A stretch of 64,000 bases of DNA from Temnothorax longispinosus. Taxonomy: Eukaryota > Arthropoda > Insecta > Hymenoptera > Formicidae. Under the pieces are notes generated by a model. The model had not been told where the DNA came from and did no database searches. It worked only from the letters and a program-made list of their open reading frames with translations. Made by a program: the position numbers and the translations under genes. Where the stretch lies: contig NC_092367.1 in the NCBI RefSeq assembly GCF_030848805.1, positions 18,533,692-18,597,691 on the forward strand, written 5' to 3'. Within the stretch, counting starts at the first letter, position 1, and every line of letters begins with the position of its first letter. This document shows, piece after piece, positions 25,734-37,294 of this stretch.

Positions 25734-28700
25734 CTTAAGACAGTTCATCCTACGTATCTATGAAAGATTAATATCGCATGTCGACATCGCATGACACTCG
25801 TACCTTTCCTCATAGAGTTCGGCTCGCGATGATTACGACCGAATTCTGGCGCGGATGCATTTAATAATGGGTTTTAATGAAACGCGTGCCGGTGACATAG
25901 GTAAACAACGCGTTTGTTCTGGCTCGAATCAGTGGAGAAAACGGTGCACAATGTACTGTTGCTTATATACCGATTTCCTTGCGTGAATGATCACATTGCT
26001 TTCAGAATGATCACGGTACTTTCCTCTTCGTGCGTCAACTATTTTAATAATCTGCGATTGTTGAGCATCAATTACTGCCGGTATAACTGCATTGGATAAT
26101 TGAGTCGTGCAGAGAGAAGAACGAATGTATAGATATCTTTGAACGAAAATGGATTAAATGCAGACTACGATATTTGAAGTAGCATATCTTTGACATGTAA
26201 CATTTTTTTTGAGAAAAAAAATTATGTCTAAGATTTTTAAATTCGTTTCAAGTGATTGATCGATCTTAAAATTTTCTTGCAGTAATGTTTTGCACGAACT
26301 CGCGAGTTTCTTTGTCGATCTTTCTGGTACTATTAAGTACCAGATTAATTTCAAAATCATTATCGATACGATTACTGAACGATATAATTAATCAAGACGG
26401 CTTTAATTCAGCTATTGAGCATGCTGTCGTACTTTTTCCCCAACATTTTTACTCTGATTACATAAAATATTTTACGTATCTGTCCGTGATCAAAATACCA
26501 TTGTAATGAATATTCATAGATACAGGAAAAATAATACAAGTAATATTTATGTTCTTACTTAACGCTAATATAATTATTCATGAATTACTAATTAACGAAA
26601 GCCTGCTATGTCAATAGGTTATCAGTGTTTGTCCCGTGTTGCTAATCGCAATTGCTTCCAGTAAATTATTATATTAAATATACACTACGACTTCTGCAAT
26701 TGCACGATCTCTTTCGACGTCGTATACGTAGAATCTTCCGCGCAAACCTCCTTTTGATCTGACGGCTTCGAGCTCGGTTCAATTAACAGCTGACAAGCAG
26801 ATGTTAGCGGCATCGCGGAACATTTATGTCAAAAAGATTATAAAAGCTTCGCGTGTAATTTCAACGTGCCTGCTGCGCTTCTCTAAAGACGACGATGTAC
26901 TGTGAGCACGTGCCGGGACTCATTGGATTAGTAAATAAAATGATAAAAGATCAAGCAGTTTAAATAATCAGATGTTGCTTAAACGGGCCATGTGCGTGAA
27001 TCGTTGACAAATTTGATAGCGATAATTGAATCTGTTTTCTTTTTGATAGATAGACTGCGGCGAATTAATTACAAGAAACTGATAAACTCAATATATCTCT
27101 TCTCTTTCGTGCACTCTTCGTGCATAAATGTAATAGGAGATAGAAATTTGAGATTATGCTTTCTTGGCCGCGCTTTTAACGTATTTTAAAAGTATAACGA
27201 ATTAAATTAATTAAACAAGGACTTTTGGATGTATTCCAAATACAGATGTCCTAAATTTTGATATAGCTTTAAGAAAAGGATTACTTATTATTTCGAATCT
27301 TTTTATTCCTATTTCGGGGACCCACGGAAACGATTCAAACGAACACATCGGAAAACGATTACGGAAGTTACTATGGGATGCATGAGTGTACCATCGGACG
27401 CCGTCGGCCGTCGGTCCCGCGTCGGTATCGGCCACACTTCGCGTACCGGCAATCAATTCAAGCGATAATGAGTACGTGTTGACTTACGTAGACGTGCAGT
27501 TGGCAGTTGAGTGTTTGTGGTAGTGTCGAACGGATGCAAAATATTGCAAAGTTATTGCCAGGATCCATTCGGGTCCCTGTCATGTACGTTGCATCCGCGT
27601 GTGCGAAAGGTCGCGAACGAAAGTACCGCAAACGGTATTTACCGAAAGGTAATAATTAATAAACGCGCTGCCGCTTCCAGGTTCATGATTCGTACCGCAA
27701 GCGCCCATACGTGAACTTCTTGGTTCTAGCTCTTCGTGGATCAACCATAGGGATTGATTCCGTTGCAACGCATCGTTGGACGCAATGATCTTAGAAGGGT
27801 TATCTAATGCAGATTTTGTTTCAATTTTAATGCGATATGCAATCGAACATATCGAGGCGACAGAAAACGATGAAGAGAAGAAAAATAAATTCTTGAATGA
27901 TTATTAATTCAAATATCTGGGCCATTATAAGTATGATTAATTATGTTGACATTATTTTATCTGATGACAGATAGAGAGATTTATGTTACAAATAGTCACA
28001 CATCGCGTGTAATAATTAGTAAAACAATCTTTGAATATATGTGAATAAATGTATGTATTATAATTTCTTCGTCGTTTTCTATGTCAGGAAGGTTGTGAAA
28101 TACACGACTTACGCAATAACAAAAAAATAGCGATTAAAAAATAACTTTCATTGAATGATCAAATCTATTTTTAATTAGTGAAAAAGTGGAGCATACGTTC
28201 AATAAAAAAACTTAAAGCGACTGTGCTTAAAAAATTGTTGATACTCGTGCTCATTCTTAGGTAAGATAAAAAAGTAAAAATGTTTTTTTTTTAAATCTAC
28301 TAAAATTGAATTGGAACTAGAATTGCAAAAATGCACACAAGGCTAAGCGAATTAAATTATACGAATATCAAAAGCAAAAACGATAAATGTGGGGAAATAT
28401 ACTTATTGATATACGGTGCACTCATGCCGTTAAGGCGATGTTACATTAATATGAGGCTGATATAATTTATATGTATTTATCGATGCATATCTCTATTATA
28501 TCAGAAGGTTTAATGTATGGCAAAAACTTAGAAATTACTCGATCGGAAATTTAGTTTATGAAAGATAAGAAAATCGAGCATTTCTTGTGCCGCATTTTGC
28601 GCTATTCATCGTCAGTTTAAATAGAAATATCGAATAACTCTATTACCGTATTCCTCGCTGCTAAGAGATTAATTGATTTGATACTATAGTATCTCAACGA

Positions 28701-31700
28701 CAGTAGATAAAGTGAATTGACTAACAAAGAAGGAGCGTGCCTTTTCACGCGTTCCGCTTTTAGCGGTTGAATTATTAGTCGTATTCACGAAAAGAGGTGT
28801 CCGTCCTCTGGAAAGAACGCACCGGAGCTAAGAAGGCAAGGCAATCCACACCCGATTCTGCAATAATGGCGAGAAGGAGGGAATGCACGCCTAGGAGAAA
28901 GTAAGTCGCCGAAAGTTTCGTTTTCACATCTGGCCCGGTCCTAAAGCGACCGGTTCCGATATTCTGATCCGATCCGCGGAACGTTGCTTCAACCAGATTG
29001 CGAAACTGGCGGCTATCGAGATTCGGACTGAAAATTACCGGAATCAATTGACTTCCGCATTTCAGCATCTCGTTAGTGAGCAATAATGATTAAAAATTCA
29101 CTTTATGACTGACTTGGGAAAATTGAAAAGGATAATTTCAACTAAAACAACATGCACGTTATGAGATATTGGATTATACTGTGATAAATCAATGCATCAT
29201 CTGCCTCCTCCTAGCACGAATCAAAGATGGAAGTGAAAGGGTCCAGAATCAACAGGTTGCTCGATACTCGTTTTAGTTCCCGACCGACCTTTAGCCGGAA
29301 AGCTGCGGCGTCTTTGCTCGCATTAAGATCTCTCAAGTCAAATAGAATGTATAAATACGAACAATGTTAAATCCATTGCGTACACAAACAGCATTAAAAA
29401 TATTTTTTAGATTAAAGAGAAATAGAAAAAATAAATTATTCAGCAACTGATTAATTGTTGATAGAATTATTTCAATTTTTGTGCAGTAATTAATGTGCAA
29501 TAAATAAAAATTTTAAATTTAAAGTTTACGATAAAGTTTACTTGTTTAAATTTTATATCGCAACTAATTTATAATTTTATGTGTAATAACGTTGATAAAT
29601 ATAAATATGTACGATCTTTCTTTCTTTCTCGAAAGCAGAATTTAAAATATTTAATGTCAAAAATGTATTAATGTGTAATTAAGTCAAAAAACATTTCTGT
29701 CGAAAAATGCCGAATGTCTAACGAATCTTTCCAAAATAAACAGAAGGATAAAAAGAGAGGAATGGAAAGGAATGGAAAGAGAGAGAATGAGGGGACTAAA
29801 AACGAAGCAAGAGATATAAAAAGAAGTACGGTGAGCGAAGAGGAGAAAGGAATCCTTCCGTGACTCGCGAGAGTCCGCAGGTCTCTCGTGGTTTCCGCGT
29901 TCGCACAACAGGCATCGCGTCTACCGGACCGGTTCTGGTGATTCAGAGCCTCATGCCTTCACTATACGTAACTTATGTCGAGCCCTCCCGCACTCTCTTT
30001 TTTCTTGACTCGAGTGGCGTACGATCATCACGAAAGAAGAATAACCGCGATCAGTATAATTGGCTGATAAATATAACTTTACTTTAAATGAATATAAAAC
30101 CCGGAAAGTAATTACTTCGACATTAAAAATTATAATTTTTACGTTTTCTACGAAAAACTTATAATAGGTATTAAAAAGACTTATACTGCTTGAAAAAGAA
30201 CTGGAAAGGATTTCTGTGTGAAATTGTTTTCTGGGATCTTCTGATAAAATTTCGCATAAAGAGAATTCTACAGACTTTTAATGTAGATAAATATATTGTA
30301 ATTAAGCGTGTTATTATTCGCGAGAACACCTTCCATTTTACGATAATTCTATATATTTTTCGGTTCTTCAATTTTTTTCTTGCCTCAAAATTCTTCCTTC
30401 ATCGTTGTCTTTCACTAAACTATGCTCAACTACAACTAACTGCCGACGCTTCCGTGTTCAGCGGAGGTAGAACAGAGATAGCGGGATTCTTTTTGGATCC
30501 TGCCCACGAATGCGCGACCCTGATGGCCCTGACCTAAAGCGAGACACGCTTTCGCGCGTTATAATGGCCGCCACGGAACATCTTTGTCTTTTCGTTCACA
30601 ACATTAAATTCGGATATTAAGCGGCTACTATTGTTAGAATTAAAAAGATTCTTTTCTCTGATTTTATTTGAATAAATCTTTAAGATATTTCAAACGTACA
30701 TACAGAAATCACTTTGTTGCATTATTCGGAGTATTTTGTAATTAACTCTATACATCACCTATATAATGTCCATATATATCATTTAATAACGATCATAATC
30801 TAATTAAAAAAGTCGGTGACTATGTCGTTTCGAACGATCGCAAAGTGGGTTGCTCTAATGACAGAAAACGCTTTAGACCGTATAATCCGGAAATCAGTAA
30901 GAGTTTCTATTTTTATCGGCATTAAAAGGCGTGAAAAGTAAAACGGGCAGCTGACGAAAATCGGAAAGTGAGTTGGCCGACCTCGTTATATGTAGAATGA
31001 CATACTTCTTCAAGCATGTTTTAACTGACCGATCTGTGAAATTAACGATAACGGAGCGTTCCTGCGCTCCTTCGCTAAGTAAAATCGAAAGTGGCGAAAT
31101 ACCACAGTCGAGGCGAGACGAGGAGATAGCATTTCAGTCTGGTAGAGAGAGGTGCATTTACTTGGAAGGGGACATAGCTTCCTCTTCTACCGTACGTGAT
31201 GCGGACGAGGATGACACTAAAACTTTAAAGGCAAAGTGGATGGCATCGATGTTTGTTTGCCAATGAATAATCGTGCGTTTAAAAACACAAACATCTTTCT
31301 AAATAATGTCTCACAGCTTAAGAATCTCAAGACGAAGAGTGGAGAAATAAGACCGGGAAAAGAAGTACATAACATCAGTTTACATAATTAAAAACGGCCG
31401 GAGCATGAAAAGTGTTCGAAACGTAGCAGCTAAATCGTGAATAAAAGCTCCCACGTTGTTCTTCAGTGTCCGATAGTCTGGAGCCAGGTATCGAGAGAGG
31501 CGATAAAGTAAGTAGAGACGAAAGCCAAGCCACAGACAGGACAAGTGAAAAAGTGCGGCGCGATCAGCCGGAGCGCGCAGGCAGGCAGGCAAGCAGGCAG
31601 GTAGACTAGAGGACGGTGGCGTTCTCCAAGCGGGAGGAAGAGGCCTAGGCCTAGATCCTAGAAACTGAACAGGGACGTCGATAGAGCTGGTGCTCGCTGG

Positions 31701-33012
31701 TGTAGGAAGGAGAGACGTCGCGTCGTCGGCGAAGCGAAGAAGGAAGAAACCGCAGCAGCGTACGGCGGGTGTGCGCGCTCGCGCTTTTGCGCGACGAGTG
31801 GGGTCAGGTTTCAGATGTATAGTGGGAGGTGGGGGCGGGAAAAAGCGGATGTTGGGGCGGAGGAGAATGAGACAGAGTATCGGCGGGCACGACAAAGAGG
31901 GAATGAGCCTCTCGAACGGCGTGGCGCTTGCGACTCAGTGTCTTTCCGGACGCCACACGTTTAAGACACGCACGCGAGTTTCTCTCTCCTTTTCTCTCTC
32001 TCTTTCTCTCTAACCTCTTCCTCTCTCCTTCTCCCTCTCCCTTCCTGTACCACCCTCTGCCCCTCTCTCTCTACCTCCGTCTATGCTTGCCCGGACGCCC
32101 GTTCCTCCGTCTTCCTCGCTCCGTCCTTCCTCGTGCTGTCTCTCTGCGCTCACCTCCAGGACGTTGAGGCACATCGTCCGTGCCCTGCCCCCTCTCTCCA
32201 GGCATGGAGTGGGACCAATAGGAGCGCCGCTTCCGGCAACGATGGTGCTCCAATCGGCACACGACGCCGACGGATAGACGCTGACGAGAGGCGATTTTGA
32301 CAGTCGACACTGTGCTACTCTCAGCGTTCGCGGTTTAATCGCGCACTGGACTTAGTTTGAGTCTGGGATCCTTGTGATTCGTGAATCGAAGCAGTGTCCT
32401 CCGCAGCGTGGATCCTGTTGGTGGTCACCTTGCGAGCTCGCGTACGCATCAGTCTGACAGCTCGCGAAAGTGTTTCTTCTCTTTTTATTCATTGGATATT
32501 GGATTTTCTCAGTGAATCACAATCGTTTTGATCCTATTGATTGTGAGTGAGTGTACTAATGAAAATTTTCTCATGTCAAGCCTACTGACGGCGAGACAAG
32601 AAGATTAATAGCGATCACGTGGTCGAAGAAACAGCGATCCGTTTGGAAAACTCGTCGGGATAATTTGATCGAACGAACGCTCGATGATCGTGGAAAATTC
32701 CGCAGCTGGTCCATAGGATAGACTCTAGAAGCATTCCCAGGGAGATTCCCGCCTTCGGCATTCAAAAATAATCATATGTTTGCCACGACTCGATGCGCTC
32801 GCTTCTGGAGAGTTTACTCGGAAGCGGGCGGACAGCCTCGGTGATCAATAGCCCACAATAGGTTCAAGTGATTCTCTCACTGATACATACAAATATCGTG
32901 TTGTTCCTTTCGTCGTGAACGTTCCCCTGTCGCGAATGCGAGCGCGTCGTCCGTCCCGGCACAAGTGAAAGGGAACCTCGGAGGACTTGTCGTTAACCGC
33001 GTTGGACATTAC

Positions 33013-33028
33013 GGGGGGGGCGGGGGGG
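33013..33028 (+). promoter_or_regulatory. G8-C-G7 tract in the 5'UTR of Pdp1 exon B
   Basis: Fifteen of sixteen bases are G, ending 48 bases before the start codon. The layout allows four GGG runs with loops of one to two bases, enough for a three-tetrad G-quadruplex in the mRNA. Such tracts near start codons can slow scanning. The exact homopolymer length depends on assembly quality. Confidence 0.45.
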
Positions 33029-33055
33029 ACCGTGAGATACCGCGAGAGTAATTAA

Positions 33056-33067
33056 ATGCGCGCGTGA
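33056..33067 (+). CDS. Minimal upstream ORF before Pdp1 exon B
   Basis: An upstream ATG opens a three-codon ORF (Met-Arg-Ala) whose TGA ends nine bases before the main start and lies in the same frame. It therefore also serves as the in-frame stop that fixes the main start codon. Short uORFs this close usually reduce or condition translation of the main frame. This assumes that the 5'UTR covers this position. Confidence 0.4.
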   Translation: MRA

Positions 33068-33076
33068 GATAATCGG

Positions 33077-33383
33077 ATGAGCTGCGCTATGGAGTATCAG
33101 CAATTGGCGCCACCACCAGTACCAACTGGGGTGCTGCACACCCAGGCGCACCATCCTCCACCTCAGCATCAGCAGCAGCCGGTGCAGCCGCCGCAGCATC
33201 CGCACATCGTAGTCGCGCCGGCTCATCAGCAGCCGCAATCCCAACCACCGCCACCACCCCTGCCACCGACCTCCCACGGACACCAAGTGCATCCGCCGCT
33301 CCCGCCCATTCACGAAGACAGCACCAGTTCCAGGTGGTCCCAGTACCAGCACTTGTGGCGGCAGCATCATGTTTACATGAACG
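33077..33383 (+). CDS. Pdp1: Pdp1 alternative first coding exon B
   Basis: This exon encodes the first 102 residues of a predicted 335-aa PDP1 isoform. The start MSCAMEYQQL follows an in-frame TGA ending nine bases upstream; a second in-frame ATG (codon 5, MEYQQ) is followed by G and could also be used. The segment is dominated by Pro, Gln and His (PPPQHQQQPVQPPQHPH and a QPPPPPLPP stretch) and ends with SSRWSQYQHLWRQHHVYMN. The donor AACG|GTAGGC is in phase 1, the same as exon A, so both join the exon at 57462 with a Gly codon across the junction, here after a 24.1-kb intron. Pro/Gln-rich segments are common activation domains, and the two exons would give isoforms with different N-terminal activators but the same DNA-binding domain. 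The GC-rich upstream block supports a separate promoter. Confidence 0.75.
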
Positions 33384-36378
33384 GTAGGCATGCATATCAC
33401 AAATTGGAACTAGACAGATACGCCGTTTCCAAAATAAAAGATCGATAAGATGTATCGTCGATGTGTAACCTTCTCGCTCGGCGAGAAATTTTATTCCGCT
33501 AACTGTGTGAGTGGAAACTGAAGATGTTTTTTCATAACTAATGATTATGAATCAAACTGTGTAATGCACGTATATCTGCACTTGGAAAATCGCCTATAGA
33601 AGTAGTGGCAGTGTAGAGAGGGAGAAGTCGCCGTTCAGTAGAAACGCCCACCTGTTGCTTACGTTAGCCAGCCTACACTCGATCTGCGACTACTGCACGA
33701 TGATCAACACGGAATCGTTCACGTGCGTTTGTTTCATCCGCGATGTATGAATCGAGAATTTCACGCCAAAAAATAATGATTAATAATAGCATTTAAAAAA
33801 GATAGATTTGAAAGTTTTAAACCTTGTTTTTTTAGTTTTTAGAAGAGACAAACTAGTTACAAACAAACTGAAGAGATGTATAGACAAAAATTGACGGTTT
33901 GAGAAAATGATTGCTCGATAATAAAAGTGAAATAAAAATATATATTCGCGTAATTAATTATTCTTAATTTCTTTAAAATTGAAATAATGTATGATGCAAC
34001 AAAGTGTATTCGTTGTAATGACTGTCAACCGCGTCGTTGAGAATAAGCCGCGTCTTTTACCTGCATCGTTTATCGCGAAACATATCTGTTAACTAGGCGG
34101 GTCGGGTTAATCGAACATGGAGCGTGAATGAATCATCCATCTCCATGTATGTAAACGTGTGAATTCATCTATGCACCTATCCTAGTTACGGCGGATTCGA
34201 CTCAAGGCTCTTCGCATTTGCATCCTCCCACGTCCTCAGCTCGTTTCGCTCCTGCTCGTGTTTGCGTTCTTCTTTCTTTCTTTTTCTTGCCTATTCATCG
34301 CCTTTTGTCGCGTACAAGTAGAAAATTTCCGTGGAGAAACTATTATTTTTTTATTTGTACACGCTCTCAAGTCGTACCAACGTCGGATTAGAACGAAGCA
34401 TGCTCTATTCTATTCCTTTTCTATTCCTATTCTATTTTCTATATTTAGTTTCCATATCCATTATATTTTTAACGCCAAGCGCATATATGACACTTGCACA
34501 AACAAATCAGATATTTATACTCGGTAAAAAACATAAAAAAAGTAAAATATTCACCGTCCATGCACGTTGTGAATATTTGAAAGAATACTCGTTGCAAATT
34601 CATTGGACGATCGATAATACCTTATGTTTATTCAATAATCAGTAATTTTAATAAATTACTGGTAAGTAAAAGAAGGGTCCATAAAACTAATAAAAAATCG
34701 ATTTATGCAGATTATTTTTTCGTTCAAAACTTTGCCGGTTTATGTTTACAAATTAATGGTCAATGTAGCTTTTGACTGCAGGATTGTTGGAATGGCGATA
34801 CTCGTGTCCGCGATATTGTCATCGAGCACAATAGATTAGAATCGCATTTTAGGATGTACAATACGAAGGATGGGTTAGTCTAGCCTCACCTAGTCCCAAA
34901 GCATATAACATTGTATTGTTAGCATCGTAATAGCGACAAATTCATAGCTTGAAATTATACTTTTTGCGAAATCCGCTAATCACGTTGTTATCTAAATTTT
35001 ATAATGCATAAAATGTATCATATGATATGGAAAGAATTGAAAGAGTTGAATTAAGCTTTCAAAAGTTCAGAATAAAAGCATGTTCATATAAACATGGAAT
35101 TGATTTTGTATCTTATAGATACAAATTAACATCGTGTATATTAGGAAGAGATTCTTCGTAAATCCGAAAAGTATTCAAGATTTACAAACATCATTTATAA
35201 TTGAATATTTTTAGATTTGATGTAAACGTAAAATTATGAACAAAAATTAATTCTTTATCCGAGTTAAAAGTTTCCTCGAGAAGTGACATTTTTCGCAACT
35301 ATCATTTTAAACATCATTTTACTTAAAACCTGTTAGTTTTCCTGATCGATAAATTTTCCTCATAAATTCGCGTTATCATTATCGATGTATCTAGTTTATG
35401 AATATTAACACTATGAATATTAACATGCCTTTTAGATGTTCGAACTGATTATAGAAATTATCAGACATAAAAGCCGGCTAGCCGTGACGTAAAGTCGACA
35501 ATCTTGTCGATATTAAACCACATCTCCGACCATACGAGCGGAGTTTCCGAGTTAACTCGCGCACCGACCTACGACCTCGAGATATCTCCGTTCTCGACCT
35601 TGATGATGCTCCGATTATTGCTTTAAAAATTTTTCGCAATTTTTATGAAAATGAATAAGATATATTTTTTATATCGTTGTAATAGAGATATTTTAGAAGA
35701 TCGCGCAGTAAACCAAAAAGATGCCTTTCGGATATGAGTATGTAAATAATAAGTTTATAAAATGCAATTATAAATTGTTTGACAATGAGACACATATGCG
35801 AGAAAGTACATGCTCGTATTTTCCTTAATAGGCACGCACCTACTGTGTAAGATCCTATGCACGAGGTCTGGTGTACTGTTGCTCGCATGAGCACGCATAT
35901 CGTTCACATGTATATATCTCGATAAAACAGGTGAAACTATAAAGTATCATGTGCGCGTGTACGTAAATATGCGTACACATGTGTGAGACATTTTTTTTAA
36001 CGCGCCGATATATATACCGTTGGACAATAGTACGTGCACGTTGCGGAGTGCATTCAAAGCACGAGTGCAATCCACGTGCTCCGCCTTTTAAAGAAGTCGA
36101 TACGCGAAATCCGATTTCGCCTATGTCACAATCGCTAGAGGCGATTATTCGGGGATTATTTCATTATTCACTCACCATTGATCCTTGAGGTTCCGACGAG
36201 CGTTTGGAGACGGTCCTGCAACAAAAATTATTTATTAATTAGATAATTAGATCATTGATCATTATTCGAAGATGCACGTAAAAATACATATTTATTGAAT
36301 TATTTATATTATTTGATACATATACGCGCGCATACGTGCAAGCACATGAAAGCATTGAAAGCTCTCTTCCTAAGTCAT

Positions 36379-36388
36379 ATTACGTAAT
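36379..36388. promoter_or_regulatory. Palindromic PAR-bZIP site ATTACGTAAT
   Basis: The perfect palindrome ATTACGTAAT fits RTTAYGTAAY and is close to the optimal PAR/C-EBP-type binding site. It lies 3 kb downstream of exon B. Autoregulation by PDP1 is a reasonable hypothesis but is not shown by sequence. Confidence 0.3.
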
Positions 36389-37278
36389 CAAATCGCAATG
36401 AATTATCGCGACATAGCGAAAGCCAGACGCGTATTCGTTTTACATTAACTGACTAATAGCTAACAACTGACGAATCGTTTTTATCTTCTTCCAGGTAAGT
36501 TTCACTTGCGAAGCGGTAAGTTAAGTCAGGTTCCATGTGAAATCGATCGTATCACATCAGTATCGTTTACGTATCATTTACTAAATAAAATAGAGACTTT
36601 TTTTCGGGATTCGTCAATTATTAATTGTTATTCCAATTAAATTGTTGATTTAATCGAATGGACGAAAATGGCCTTCGATGGACTCGTGATTAGTCAAGTG
36701 TTAACTACGCGGTAGGTAGGTAATAATTACACTGGCGCCATATGTCAGTGCTGAGATAACAAACAATTTTTCAACGGGACAGAGAAAGCCCGTTGTGCAA
36801 ACTTCTTTCCGAGCCATTCGTGCAACAATATTGCAGCGACGAACTGCGAGAATTTTAAATCGAAAGACTTCGAAGTTCATTATTGTATCGCGATTGTACT
36901 TATACAGATAAAATCGAAATCGCGAGAATCCGGTTACTCAGATTACCGGGAATCTATATATAATTAGCTAATAATTACTGCTTCATCACTAGCATCTAAT
37001 AATTGACTAACAAGATGTAATATATGGAATTAGATATTTTTTCGAATATTAATATATCGAAATATAGAAAACTGGTAGTAATAAAAAATAGTAATACTAT
37101 TTGCGATTCTTCACGTAATTACGATTATTAATAATTGCCGTTCGGTGTAATTTATATAAAGAGAAAGAGATTATTATACTTGTCTTGAATCATCGTAAAA
37201 ACCGGAATGCATAATATCCGCGAGTTCATCTTCTGAGTTGAATCCGAGCCGAATTGAAGAACATGCCTAACACGCGTG

Positions 37279-37294
37279 TTTTTTTTTTTTTTTT
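37279..37294. repeat. Poly(T) run of 16
   Basis: A 16-base T homopolymer in the intron, flanked by CACGCGTG on one side and, a few bases on, by a CACGTG E-box at 37303. It could be the tail of a minus-strand retrocopy or simple slippage; no target-site duplication was identified. Confidence 0.7.

Larger units (their letters stand above)
15696..31400. other. Pdp1 isoform-A intron, first part; no nested gene recognised
   Basis: This long AT-rich intronic stretch has only chance-like ORFs on both strands. It contains a purine-rich patch near 19700-19830 with an Arg-rich frame, a GA microsatellite near 23380, CACGTG motifs at 24921 and 26907, and a PAR-bZIP site at 25724. A moderately GC-rich block at 28730-29080 has a 102-codon minus-strand frame that I do not recognise and do not call as a gene. 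Confidence 0.5.
31500..33076 (+). promoter_or_regulatory. GC-rich promoter and 5'UTR region of Pdp1 exon B
   Basis: Composition changes sharply from AT-rich intron to GC-rich sequence. Visible elements are a GCAG-repeat stretch (about 31578-31602), a perfect 12-bp palindrome AGGCCTAGGCCT (31641-31652), a GC box GGGGGCGGG (31831-31839), and a long C/T-rich tract (about 31980-32160). Initiator-like TCAGTG and TCAGTC occur at 31935 and 32449, and an E-box at 32616. No clear TATA box is seen. The block runs directly into the exon B start codon, so it most likely holds the promoter and 5'UTR of this isoform. The exact start site is unknown. Confidence 0.5.

Noticed and set aside
28775..29083. 102-codon minus-strand frame
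   Set aside because: Composition is less random than in most, but no domain, start context or partner exon was recognised. A database search would settle it.
31380..31895. 171-codon minus-strand frame rich in Pro, Leu and Arg
   Set aside because: Lies antisense to the GC-rich Pdp1 exon B promoter, and its repeats (GCAG, purine runs) explain the composition.
32993..33400. 135-codon minus-strand frame
   Set aside because: Antisense shadow of Pdp1 exon B and its G-rich 5'UTR.
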